A stretch of 64,000 bases of DNA, taken from Elizabethkingia sp. YR214 (lineage in GTDB: Bacteria > Bacteroidota > Bacteroidia > Flavobacteriales > Weeksellaceae). Both the position numbers and the translations under genes were made by a program. The stretch is taken from contig NZ_QBUH01000002.1 of assembly GCF_003058195.1 (NCBI RefSeq), forward strand, positions 558,001 to 622,000, written 5' to 3'. The notes below the pieces were generated by a model that worked only from the letters and a program-made list of their open reading frames with translations, had not been told where the DNA came from and ran no database searches. Positions 9,265-18,289 of this stretch are shown piece by piece (position 1 is the first letter of the stretch; each line of letters begins with the position of its first letter).

Positions 9265-10443
9265 TTAAAAAGCATTTATTCCGGTAATATCATTTCCGGT
9301 AATGAGTAAGTGTACATCGTGAGTTCCCTCATAGGTAATCACTGACTCCAGGTTAGCAGCATGACGCATCATAGGGAATTCACCCATAATTCCCATTCCA
9401 CCAAGAATCTGTCTGGATTCTCTGGCAATATCGATCGCCATTTTCACATTATTTCTTTTCGCCAAAGATATTTGTGCAGGTGTAGCTCTGTGTTCATTTT
9501 TCAGAGTTCCAAGACGCCAGCATAGCAACTGTGCTTTGGTAATTTCCGTAAGGAATTCTGCCAGTTTCTTTTGCTGAAGCTGATAAGAAGCAATAGGTTT
9601 ACCAAACTGGATACGTTCTTTTGAATATTGTACAGCTGTACAATAACAATCTATTGCTGCGCCAATAACACCCCAGGATATACCATAACGGGCAGAGTTG
9701 AGGCAAGATAACGGACCTTTAAGCCCAATTACGTTTGGCAATATATTTTCTTTAGGAACCTTTACATCTCTGAATACCAATTCTCCGGTTTTAGATGCAC
9801 GTAAAGACCATTTATTAATAGTTTCAGGTGTTGTAAAGCCTTCCATTCCACGCTCTACAATAAGACCTCTTACTTTACCATCTTCACCCTTAGCCCACAC
9901 TACAGCAATATTGCATAATGGAGCATTGGTAATCCACATTTTTGCACCGTTTAGCAGGTAGTGGTCTCCCATATCTTTAAAATGAGTTTCCATACTGCCC
10001 GGATCGGATCCATGGTTGGGTTCTGTCAGTCCAAAAGCACCAATCATCTCACCAATAGCCAATTGAGGAAGATATTTCTTTTTTTGTTCCTCCGAGCCAA
10101 ACTCATTTATAGGAAACATCACCAATGATGATTGTACTGATGCTGCCGAACGAACCGCAGAATCACCACGTTCCAGCTCCTGCATAATCAGTCCGTAAGA
10201 AATCTGATCCAATCCTGCACCTCCGTATTCTTCCGGAATATATGGCCCTAAAGCTCCGATTTTTCCGAGCTCCTTCATAAGATCCGGAATATCCTTGTGA
10301 TGCTGTGCTGCATCATCAATTTTTGGCATTACAAAACTATCTACCCATTCGCGCACAGACTGTCGGATGAGTTTGTGTTCGTCTGTTAATAAATCGTCTA
10401 TAAGGTAATAATCGGGGATGGTGTGAATTGGGTAATATGACAT
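9265..10443 (-). CDS. gcdH: Glutaryl-CoA dehydrogenase (acyl-CoA dehydrogenase family)
   Basis: This 392-residue flavoenzyme has the full acyl-CoA dehydrogenase fold: an N-terminal helical domain (to about 130), a middle beta domain with FGLTEPNHGSDPGS and KMWITNAP (FAD and substrate contacts), and a C-terminal helical domain with RIQFGKPIASYQLQQ, RQILGGMG and YEGTHDVH. The Glu in YEGTHD (about residue 372) is the catalytic base position of the glutaryl-CoA branch, and length and motif spacing match GcdH. The reaction is oxidative decarboxylation of glutaryl-CoA to crotonyl-CoA in lysine and tryptophan breakdown. A broader acyl-CoA dehydrogenase role is the main alternative. Confidence 0.88.
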   Translation of the reverse strand: MSYYPIHTIPDYYLIDDLLTDEHKLIRQSVREWVDSFVMPKIDDAAQHHKDIPDLMKELGKIGALGPYIPEEYGGAGLDQISYGLIMQELERGDSAVRSAASVQSSLVMFPINEFGSEEQKKKYLPQLAIGEMIGAFGLTEPNHGSDPGSMETHFKDMGDHYLLNGAKMWITNAPLCNIAVVWAKGEDGKVRGLIVERGMEGFTTPETINKWSLRASKTGELVFRDVKVPKENILPNVIGLKGPLSCLNSARYGISWGVIGAAIDCYCTAVQYSKERIQFGKPIASYQLQQKKLAEFLTEITKAQLLCWRLGTLKNEHRATPAQISLAKRNNVKMAIDIARESRQILGGMGIMGEFPMMRHAANLESVITYEGTHDVHLLITGNDITGINAF

Positions 10444-10496
10444 ATTAATATTTTTAGCCTAAGATAACAATTATATCTGATACACGGAATGCCGGA

Positions 10497-12752
10497 TCAG
10501 AACCATTTTGAAAAGAATCCACCTTTTTTATTCAGTTCTTTCTGAAGGACTAAAGCACGTTCATCATTCGGGAAAAGAGAAAGTATTTTCTGTACATTTT
10601 CTAAAGCTTCTTCTCTTTTCTTCTGGTTCAGCAACTGCTGAGATTTCAGTACTTCTATCATTGCCCAGTCTTCATCTCGGTCATATCCGAATTTATCATA
10701 AGAAGCCTCATGCTCTTCTGCCCATTTAATCGTTTCATCGGCACTTCTCGCATGCTGGCTGCTCTGTACCAGATAAAATAAAAGAGTACTCTCCGAATCC
10801 TGCATAAATTCATTCTCCCTCAAAACTGGTAATATTTCTGATAGATAGTTACAAGCTTTTTGATGATCATTGATAAAGGATGCATTTTTACCAATCTGAT
10901 AATAGGCTTTTATTTTATCTGTTTCATATAACCATTCAGGATTTTTTAGCTCCAGAAAACGCTCTCCACTTTCAACAGCTTCTTTATATCTTCCTTCTTC
11001 ATTATAGGCCTGCATCAGCATGTAATAAGGGTTAGAATTCTGCGGAAATTCCGATGTAAATTGATTCCAGAATTCAATTTTTTCGGAGTTAGAATAATCT
11101 TGTACCAAGTGCGAAACTCCTAAATCCAAGGCATTGGACAGGTTATAAAGTTCAACAGAGTTTTCTTCATTTACGCCATTTCTGCTAACATAATCTTCAT
11201 AATTTTTCAGACGTTCTTTCAGAACTTCCATCGGATTTTCCAGTTCGCCTAATATTGTAGCATACTTTATTCTTTTAGCTTCATAATGCAGATACCTGAA
11301 TTCATCAAAACATTCAGGTCCGTATTCATAAGTTAATATTCCATACTGATTTCTGGCACCCTCAAAATTATCTAACTTTTCATATATCGTTGCTAAAGTA
11401 TCGTGCAGTTCATAAAACTCAGAAAGTTCAAGTCCTTTCGCTGCTGCAGCTTCTGCTTTCTCCAAATCTTCGGTTCCGATATAAGCTATAGCAAGGTTAT
11501 TACAACACATCGCCCAAAGATGTGGAGTTGTATAAGGATGACTTTCATAGCGGTTTTCATAGAAATAATCTTCTAATCCGTTGTAAGCATTCAGGTAGAA
11601 TAACTCCAGTATCTCTGAAGCTTCGTGACGCCCCGAAAGTTTATGTTCGTCCAAAAATTCCGATATACATACGCCATTGTTATACCATTCATTCGGAATA
11701 TCATTTACAGCATAAGTTTGTTCCGGAAGTATACCATTCACAAGATAATAGGAGATTATCCATCTGTACAATGCCGTGGAATTGCCTCCCAATTGTAATG
11801 CTTCATTAAAGTAGGTAAGGGCCTCTTCATATCTTTGCTCATTGAACTTCATAGTCCCTGCAAAGTGGAATGGCCATTTAGAGTTAGGATACTCAGCAAT
11901 ATAAAACTGACAATTTTCCAGATGGTCTGCTTCTGTAATATCATTAAGTTCCCCATAATTCTTCTGGATAAGCAGAACAAAATACATAAGCTTTTCATCC
12001 TCAAATCCATTTCTAAGGATTTTGTCTATACGCCTTTCCCAGAGTGCAAGCTCATTATGCACTTCTTCGTCTGTATTTTCTAATTCTGTAACCTTACACA
12101 ATAGTTTCCCTAACAAATGATAATCTGAATTCTCGTATATAAAATCCGCTAATTCAAAATACTGGAATTCATTAAAAAGCAAAATATTATGCATGTTTTT
12201 GCTGATCAGCTGCAAAATATCAGCAACAGGAGTATTATGATATTTTAGATATCTGAATTTATGAAACAGATACTTGGACATTTCAGCATCCTGAAGCTCT
12301 CTGGAATCCTGTGTCCATTTTTTGTAATTCTCCAATCCGTAATCGATCCATTGAATAAGCTCATCATGCTTTTCGTTCACATCATTATAGTAAATGAAAA
12401 GGTCTGTTGCCTGAGCCTCATATACAGGATCATTTTTCAGATCATTAAGATAGCGCAATACATCTTCTTCCGGAATAACAGGATTCTGGAAATCAAGATA
12501 GGACAAAAGCTGAGACTTCATAGCATTGTCATTCTCCAGCTGTATTAATTTTTGAATATAGGGTATTATACTATCCTGAATATAATTTGCTTCAGGCTGA
12601 TTCTCCATTACCCATGCCCATTCGGTTTGAATAAACATATGCAGAATCTCTGTATCGTTAGGGTTTTCTTTGTATAATTCGTGAATTGCAATTTTAGCCT
12701 GTTCAATATCTCCGTCAGCAAGCAGCTGTTCAATTTCTGATAATGTTTTCAT
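10497..12752 (-). CDS. Large TPR-repeat protein
   Basis: This 751-residue protein is built of tetratricopeptide-like helical repeats, for example AIHELYKENPNDTEILHMF at the start, YFNEALQLGGNSTALYRW in the middle and NVQKILSLFPNDERALVLQ near the end. There is no signal peptide or membrane segment, so it is probably a cytoplasmic scaffold. No catalytic domain is visible and the partner is unknown. It ends 53 bases before gcdH on the same strand with no terminator between them, so read-through into gcdH is possible. Confidence 0.8.
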   Translation of the reverse strand: MKTLSEIEQLLADGDIEQAKIAIHELYKENPNDTEILHMFIQTEWAWVMENQPEANYIQDSIIPYIQKLIQLENDNAMKSQLLSYLDFQNPVIPEEDVLRYLNDLKNDPVYEAQATDLFIYYNDVNEKHDELIQWIDYGLENYKKWTQDSRELQDAEMSKYLFHKFRYLKYHNTPVADILQLISKNMHNILLFNEFQYFELADFIYENSDYHLLGKLLCKVTELENTDEEVHNELALWERRIDKILRNGFEDEKLMYFVLLIQKNYGELNDITEADHLENCQFYIAEYPNSKWPFHFAGTMKFNEQRYEEALTYFNEALQLGGNSTALYRWIISYYLVNGILPEQTYAVNDIPNEWYNNGVCISEFLDEHKLSGRHEASEILELFYLNAYNGLEDYFYENRYESHPYTTPHLWAMCCNNLAIAYIGTEDLEKAEAAAAKGLELSEFYELHDTLATIYEKLDNFEGARNQYGILTYEYGPECFDEFRYLHYEAKRIKYATILGELENPMEVLKERLKNYEDYVSRNGVNEENSVELYNLSNALDLGVSHLVQDYSNSEKIEFWNQFTSEFPQNSNPYYMLMQAYNEEGRYKEAVESGERFLELKNPEWLYETDKIKAYYQIGKNASFINDHQKACNYLSEILPVLRENEFMQDSESTLLFYLVQSSQHARSADETIKWAEEHEASYDKFGYDRDEDWAMIEVLKSQQLLNQKKREEALENVQKILSLFPNDERALVLQKELNKKGGFFSKWF

Positions 12753-12869
12753 TAAATGATTATATATTGCGAATATTAATTAAAGTCCTAAAAATACCAA
12801 AAAATCCGAAATACCCAATCAATAGGGAGAAATAGAAAGATTTAATTTACTTAAATACCATAAAAAGAG

Positions 12870-13748
12870 TCAGATAAATTTACGGTTTCCATAAAAATTG
12901 TAATCATGTCTGAACTCTTTTGGGGTACAGCCTTTTCTTTTTTTGAACAGCCTGTTAAAGTTCGAAATATTATTAAAACCGCAGTGGTAAGCAATTTCTG
13001 AAACAGACTGAGTAGTATCTATCAGCATTCTACACGCATTTCCCAGTCTGCATTCTAATAATGAATCCATAAATGTAACTCCTGTACGTCTTTTGAAAAA
13101 GCGGCTAAAAGACATCTCCGTCATATTCACAAGTTTAGCAACTTCACCTAAAGAAATATTCTGATGAAAGTGATGGTTAACGTACTCCATTACCCTCTGA
13201 ATTCGTCTGCTGTTATAAGATTCCTGATTGAAGAAAATATTATCAGACAGTGTCTGCATATTTTTGGATGTAGAAAGATCGTGCAACACCGATAACAATT
13301 CTAAAACGGAATCAAATCCCTGTTTCTGATCCAGGTTTAGCAAACGTGGCATTATTTTCTGAGTTGTTTCTTTAGAAAATAATATTCCTCTGGACGATAA
13401 TTCTATCATTTTTCTCATACAGCTCATCTGGTTCCGGTTCAGGAATCTTTCGTCAAGAAAATCCTTATGAAACTGAATCGTTACTTCTGTCATTTCTTTG
13501 CCCTCAAATTCATAAGTTTCCCACATATGCGGCAGATTGGGGCCGATCATTACAAGCTCGTAATCATCGATTACCGAAATGTGATCTCCAATAATCCTTC
13601 TTGCTCCTTTACCATTATGAATAAAGTTCAGTTCTATTTCTTCATGACTATGGAGTGGAAAGTCGAAGTCCGACTTTACACGGGTAAAAATAGTGAAGCA
13701 GTCACCTGATGTTAAAGGTATTATTTCCCGGAGCAGATTATTAAGCAT
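12870..13748 (-). CDS. AraC-family transcriptional regulator (sugar-utilisation type)
   Basis: This 292-residue regulator has an N-terminal cupin-like ligand domain (about 15-130, with FPLHSHEEIELNFI and a GPNLPHMWE metal/sugar-pocket-like stretch) and a C-terminal double helix-turn-helix (about 185-285, SRFFKRRTGVTFMDSL and YHCGFNNISNFNRLFKKR). The frame opens at a TTG at 13754; the ATG at 13748 is preferred. It is divergent from the sugar symporter/GH130 pair across 215 bases, so it probably controls that operon in response to the disaccharide or a derivative. Confidence 0.85.
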   Translation of the reverse strand: MLNNLLREIIPLTSGDCFTIFTRVKSDFDFPLHSHEEIELNFIHNGKGARRIIGDHISVIDDYELVMIGPNLPHMWETYEFEGKEMTEVTIQFHKDFLDERFLNRNQMSCMRKMIELSSRGILFSKETTQKIMPRLLNLDQKQGFDSVLELLSVLHDLSTSKNMQTLSDNIFFNQESYNSRRIQRVMEYVNHHFHQNISLGEVAKLVNMTEMSFSRFFKRRTGVTFMDSLLECRLGNACRMLIDTTQSVSEIAYHCGFNNISNFNRLFKKRKGCTPKEFRHDYNFYGNRKFI

Positions 13749-13963
13749 GGCCAAATTCTGTAGTAATTAATTTGCAGGTCATAAAAGTATCAATAATTAT
13801 AAAACAGTTTGTTAACTTAAAATTATAAATAATTTAATTTTCATGCACATTCACAATGAACATTATTTATACATTGATTATTTTGTATTATTTAATGTCA
13901 AAAAAGTATTATGTTCGTATTCCTTCTGGTACTATTTTTATCATCCCGATAACAGCCTAATTC

Positions 13964-15343
13964 ATGAATGAAAAAATAAAAGTAAAAGAAAAGATTGCCT
14001 ATGGATTAGGCGATGCAGCATCGTCCATGTTCTGGAAAATTTTCAGCATGTATTTACTCTTTTTTTATACCGATGTATTTGGCATCACAGCAGCTACCGC
14101 CGGCACCATGTTTCTGGTTACCAAAGTATGGGATGCCTTTTTCGATCCTGTAGTCGGCCTTATCTCAGACCGTGTATCTACAAGGTGGGGAAAGTTTCGC
14201 CCATTTCTGGTATGGATAGTTATACCATTTGCAGTAATGGGCATTTTTACATTTTTCAGACCGGATTTTAGTGAAAACGGTAGACTCGTTTATGCGTATA
14301 TTACTTATTCGGTAATGATGATGGTCTATTCCCTTATCAATGTACCATACGCATCATTACTCGGAGTTATGTCTTCAGATCCTAAAGAACGTACAGCACT
14401 TGCTTCTTACAGAATGGTTTTTGCATTTATCGGTAGTCTTGTTGCATTGTGGCTGATAGAACCTTTAGTAAAGATCTTCGGAGACGGAACTCTTACATTT
14501 GCAATGGGCTGGGTGTATGCTATGGTTGTTTTTGGTATTATAGCTTCAATCTTATTTTTATTGTGCTTTGCAGGGACCAAGGAACGAATAATCCCTGTAA
14601 AAGAAAATAATTCCACACTGAAAAATGACCTGAAAGATCTTTTTGCAAACAAGCCTTGGTGGATATTATTGGGAGCTGGTGTTGCTACATTATTATTCAA
14701 TACGATCAGGGATGGAGTTGCCATCTATTATTTCAAATATTACCTGGATAAATCCGATACAGATATGCTTTCTTTTGTCGGAATGCAAATCTCCCTAACA
14801 ACAGTATACCTTGTACTGGGACAGGCGGCAAACATTATAGGTGTTATTGCAGCAACTCCTGTAGCCAATAAAATAGGCAAGAAGAAAACATTTTTCTTTT
14901 CTATGCTTTTTGCCGCCATTTTCAGTATACTTTTTTACTTTTTAGGAAAGAATAGTATCAGCGGAGTATTGGCTCTCCAGTTTATCATCAGTATATGTGC
15001 CGGTAGTATATTTCCTTTATTGTGGTCAATGTATGCAGATACTGCTGATTATTCCGAATGGAAACAGGGCAGGAGAGCCACAGGGCTTATTTTTTCAGCA
15101 TCTTCAATGTCTCAGAAATTAGGATGGGCTATTGGCGGATGGGCGAGCGGTGCCTTATTAGCATTCTTCGGATTTCAGGCAAATGTTCTGCAAACAGCCT
15201 TTGCACAAACAGGGATTAAACTTATGCTAAGTCTATTACCCGCCACAGCTGCAATTATCTCGATGGTATTCATTCTTTTTTATCCGTTGCACGAAAGACA
15301 AATGAAGATTATAGAACAGGATCTTGAACAAAAACGAAACTAA
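13964..15343 (+). CDS. GPH-family sugar:cation symporter (MFS)
   Basis: This 459-residue transporter has 12 predicted membrane segments. It carries the glycoside-pentoside-hexuronide signature: KIAYGLGDAASSMFWK at the N-terminus, DAFFDPVVGLISDRVSTRWG after TM2, and ADYSEWKQGRRATGL in the second half. Family members import disaccharides and glycosides with Na+ or H+. The neighbouring GH130 phosphorylase, 25 bases downstream, points to a beta-mannosyl-glucose or manno-disaccharide substrate entering the cytoplasm, as in the Bacteroides fragilis mannan pathway. Confidence 0.88.
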   Translation: MNEKIKVKEKIAYGLGDAASSMFWKIFSMYLLFFYTDVFGITAATAGTMFLVTKVWDAFFDPVVGLISDRVSTRWGKFRPFLVWIVIPFAVMGIFTFFRPDFSENGRLVYAYITYSVMMMVYSLINVPYASLLGVMSSDPKERTALASYRMVFAFIGSLVALWLIEPLVKIFGDGTLTFAMGWVYAMVVFGIIASILFLLCFAGTKERIIPVKENNSTLKNDLKDLFANKPWWILLGAGVATLLFNTIRDGVAIYYFKYYLDKSDTDMLSFVGMQISLTTVYLVLGQAANIIGVIAATPVANKIGKKKTFFFSMLFAAIFSILFYFLGKNSISGVLALQFIISICAGSIFPLLWSMYADTADYSEWKQGRRATGLIFSASSMSQKLGWAIGGWASGALLAFFGFQANVLQTAFAQTGIKLMLSLLPATAAIISMVFILFYPLHERQMKIIEQDLEQKRN

Positions 15344-15368
15344 AAAATAATAACCTACACTTAATTCT

Positions 15369-16550
15369 ATGAGTTTATATTTCGAGACAAGAAAAAAGGC
15401 CCTCAACGAGGCCTATGAAAACCTTATCTTAAAAGAAAACATAAAACAACAAACCTTGGGCAACGGTATCTACGACAGATACGAAAATCCCATACTGACA
15501 GCAGATCATGCGCCCGTTTTCTGGAAGTATGATTTTAATGAATCTACAAACCCTTATCTGATGGAACGTTTCGGTATAAATGCTGTATTTAATGCCGGAG
15601 CTTTGAAGATGGACGACAAATATATTGTGATTGCAAGAGTGGAAGGAAATGACAGAAAATCTTTTTTCGCAGTGGCAGAAAGTAGAAATGGTACGGACGG
15701 TTTCAGGTTCTGGGATTATCCGATTACAGTCCCTGAAACAGATATACCAGATACAAATATATATGACATGCGCATTGTACAGCATGAAGATGGCTGGATT
15801 TACGGATTATTCTGTACAGAGCGAAGAGATCCGGAAGCCATTCCGGGTGATCAGTCTGCTGCTATAGCACAGTGTGGTATTGTACGGACTAAAGATTTAA
15901 AAGACTGGGAACGCTTACCGGATTTAAAAACAAAATCGGCTCAACAACGCAATGTTGTTCTGCATCCTGAATTTGTAAATGGACAGTATGCATTCTATAC
16001 GCGCCCGCAGGATAGCTTTATAGAAGCCGGAACTGGTGGCGGAATAGGATTGGGACTAAGCAAGAGTATGGAGAGTGCAGAAGTCACTGAAGAGGTATTG
16101 ATTGATCAGAAAAAATATCATACCGTTTACGAAGCTAAAAACGGATTAGGCCCGGCACCAATAAAAACAGAGAAAGGATGGCTGCATCTTGCTCATGGTG
16201 TGCGCAATACGGCTGCAGGCCTGCGCTATGTCCTCTATATGTTTATGACCAGCCTGGACGACATTACACAGGTTATTCATAAGCCTGCAGGTTACTTTAT
16301 GGCTCCGGAAGCTGAAGAACGTATAGGTGACGTTTCCAATGTAGTATTTTCTAATGGTTGGATTGCCAACCATGATGGTACTGTATTTATTTATTATGCC
16401 TCATCGGATACCCGTCTGCATGTTGCTACTTCCACTATAGAGAAATTGGTAGATTACGTAGTTAATACTCCGGAAGACGGCTTCAGATCAGCAACATCTG
16501 TTGAAACACTCAATACTATTATCCGAAACAATTTAGCTTTTAGAAGCTAA
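15369..16550 (+). CDS. GH130 phosphorylase, likely 4-O-beta-D-mannosyl-D-glucose phosphorylase
   Basis: This 393-residue cytoplasmic enzyme has the five-bladed propeller of glycoside hydrolase family 130. It matches the subfamily typified by Bacteroides mannosylglucose phosphorylase in length and motifs: NPYLMERFGINAVFNAGA, NIYDMRIV with Asp133 at the proton-donor position, RNVVLHPEF, and the phosphate-pocket region with HGVRNTAAGLRY. The expected reaction is Man-beta-1,4-Glc plus phosphate giving mannose-1-phosphate plus glucose. Other GH130 specificities (mannobiose or mannooligosaccharide phosphorylase) are possible. It pairs with the symporter upstream. No endo-mannanase or mannobiose epimerase is in the window. 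Confidence 0.85.
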   Translation: MSLYFETRKKALNEAYENLILKENIKQQTLGNGIYDRYENPILTADHAPVFWKYDFNESTNPYLMERFGINAVFNAGALKMDDKYIVIARVEGNDRKSFFAVAESRNGTDGFRFWDYPITVPETDIPDTNIYDMRIVQHEDGWIYGLFCTERRDPEAIPGDQSAAIAQCGIVRTKDLKDWERLPDLKTKSAQQRNVVLHPEFVNGQYAFYTRPQDSFIEAGTGGGIGLGLSKSMESAEVTEEVLIDQKKYHTVYEAKNGLGPAPIKTEKGWLHLAHGVRNTAAGLRYVLYMFMTSLDDITQVIHKPAGYFMAPEAEERIGDVSNVVFSNGWIANHDGTVFIYYASSDTRLHVATSTIEKLVDYVVNTPEDGFRSATSVETLNTIIRNNLAFRS

Positions 16551-16597
16551 AACTGAATCACATAATTTACTTACTTTTCATTCATATTCCTAGTTAG

Positions 16598-16617
16598 AGG
16601 CCTCTTTTCAGAGGCCT
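16598..16617 (+). terminator. Terminator after GH130 gene
   Basis: Arms AGGCCTCT / AGAGGCCT surround a TTTC loop, extendable by G-U and A-U pairs and followed by TTTAATT, 48 bases after the GH130 stop. Confidence 0.8.
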
Positions 16618-16703
16618 TTAATTCTATACTTATTGATATATTTAAATTAACGGAATGACAAAAATCATAATGTTATATTAATTTAGATTAAATAAAAATA
16701 ACA

Positions 16704-16739
16704 TACATTTGGTCTGATAAATTTTATACCAAATCAGAC
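16704..16739 (+). promoter_or_regulatory. Siderophore operon promoter with overlapping dyads
   Basis: TACATTTG at 16704-16711 matches the TAnnTTTG -7 element. Two interlocked inverted repeats start inside it: ATTTGGT (16707-16713) with ACCAAAT (16728-16734), and GTCTGAT (16712-16718) with ATCAGAC (16733-16739). They cover the expected transcription start and leader up to 3 bases before the ATG. This is a good place for an iron-responsive repressor or a leader structure; no regulator is identified and it does not look like a classic Fur box. Confidence 0.5.
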
Positions 16740-16742
16740 ATT

Positions 16743-18275
16743 ATGGAAACAAAATTCGAAACAGTACCTTATCGAAAGGTATTGAAAGGGGGCAGCTCCG
16801 AATACATGGATATCTTCCATGGGACACCCGAAAATATAAACTACTACCAGAAAACAGTACAAGACACACTGGAGGTTATCACCAATTTTTTGCAAACCCG
16901 ACAGACGCCATTAGGAGACACTTCTGTTCAGCGTAATAAAAGCAAAATGAATCTTGTAGATATTAACAGCGGCGAAACAATATCTGTAAAAGAATGCCTT
17001 TCCGAATTATGTGATATCTACATCAATGATGCAACTGCATTCCACCACAATTCTTATGTCGCACATCTTAACTGTCCAATATTAATTCCAACACTGGCAG
17101 CAGAGATGATTATCAGTTCCATCAATAGTTCAATGGATACCTGGGATCAGAGTCTTGGTGCCACGACGATAGAACTTCGCCTTATTGAATGGATGGGAAA
17201 AAAAATGAAGTATCCTGGGGGCTTCGACGGAGTCTTTACCAGCGGAGGAACACAGTCCAACCTAATGGCATTATTAATTGCAAGAGATGCCTATATCAAG
17301 AAAAATTATAATATCATACCTGATCAGCATGGTCTTCCTGCAGAAGCAAAAAAATTCAGAATATTCTGCTCAGAAAAAAGTCACTTTAGCTTAAATAAAG
17401 GAGCCAGCATACTGGGACTTGGTAAAGATGCGATTATCAGTGTCCCGGTAGATCAGGATTATAAAATGGACATCCGAAAACTGGAAGAACTGCTGTATGA
17501 AGAAAGAGGAAAAGGCAACTTACCTATTGCGATTGTAGGTACAGCGGGAACAACAGACTTTGGATCTATAGATCCGCTTCCGGAAATCGGCAGAATTGCT
17601 CAGGAAAACGAAATGTGGTTCCATGTAGATGCAGCATACGGTGGTGGCTTATTACTAAGCAATCAGCACCGTAGCAAACTAAATGGTTTGGAAAACGCTG
17701 ACTCTTGTACTATTGACTTGCACAAAACATTCTTTCAGCCAATAAGTGCCAGTATGTTTTTGATGCGTGATCATAACAATGTTAGTTTCATTCAGTACTA
17801 CGCAGATTATCTCAATCCAAAAGATCAGGAAACTTCGGGTGTCCCGAATCTGGTAAAAAAATCGTTGCAAACGACAAGAAGATTCGATGCGCTGAAATTC
17901 TGGTTTACCCTGAGAACCGTTGGAGAAGAAAAGCTAGGCAGCTATATAGATGAGATTATTGACCTTACAAAAGAAGTTTATTATCTGCTAAATGAGTATG
18001 AAAATTTCGAAACTCTGAATAGCCCCGAAATCAGTGCTCTGGTTTTCCGATATGCTCCGCCGGGTTTTCCTGAAGACAGATTGACAGAACTAAATCAGAA
18101 AATAAAGCAGGCAGTCTTCGACAGTGGCAAAGCGATGGTAGCCGGAACTAAGGTCAACAAACAATTCTACCTGAAGTTTACACTTCTTAATCCCATGACC
18201 ACAATTGATGAAATACAAAAAATAATAAATCTGATCCAGGAAATAGGAGAGGAACAATCTAAAAACCTTATATAA
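16743..18275 (+). CDS. PLP-dependent (group II) decarboxylase, siderophore DesA-like
   Basis: This 510-residue group II amino-acid decarboxylase carries the PLP motifs SGGTQSNLMAL, FHVDAAYGGG (Asp pairs with the pyridine nitrogen) and DLHKTFFQP, whose Lys is the Schiff-base residue. Relatives decarboxylate L-lysine to cadaverine (DesA), or 2,4-diaminobutyrate in rhizobactin-type pathways. Position as first gene before an N-hydroxylase, an acyltransferase and an IucA/IucC synthetase favours lysine (or ornithine/diaminobutyrate) decarboxylation as the first step of a hydroxamate siderophore. Exact substrate is inferred. It lies 14 bases before the next gene, in an operon. Confidence 0.85.
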   Translation: METKFETVPYRKVLKGGSSEYMDIFHGTPENINYYQKTVQDTLEVITNFLQTRQTPLGDTSVQRNKSKMNLVDINSGETISVKECLSELCDIYINDATAFHHNSYVAHLNCPILIPTLAAEMIISSINSSMDTWDQSLGATTIELRLIEWMGKKMKYPGGFDGVFTSGGTQSNLMALLIARDAYIKKNYNIIPDQHGLPAEAKKFRIFCSEKSHFSLNKGASILGLGKDAIISVPVDQDYKMDIRKLEELLYEERGKGNLPIAIVGTAGTTDFGSIDPLPEIGRIAQENEMWFHVDAAYGGGLLLSNQHRSKLNGLENADSCTIDLHKTFFQPISASMFLMRDHNNVSFIQYYADYLNPKDQETSGVPNLVKKSLQTTRRFDALKFWFTLRTVGEEKLGSYIDEIIDLTKEVYYLLNEYENFETLNSPEISALVFRYAPPGFPEDRLTELNQKIKQAVFDSGKAMVAGTKVNKQFYLKFTLLNPMTTIDEIQKIINLIQEIGEEQSKNLI

Positions 18276-18289
18276 AATACCACCAAATC

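Noticed and set aside
9261-10443. CRISPR arrays, tRNA or rRNA genes anywhere in the window
   Set aside because: I looked for regularly spaced direct repeats and for cloverleaf/CCA-like segments by eye and found none; a covariance-model search would be decisive. Coordinates given only as a placeholder interval.
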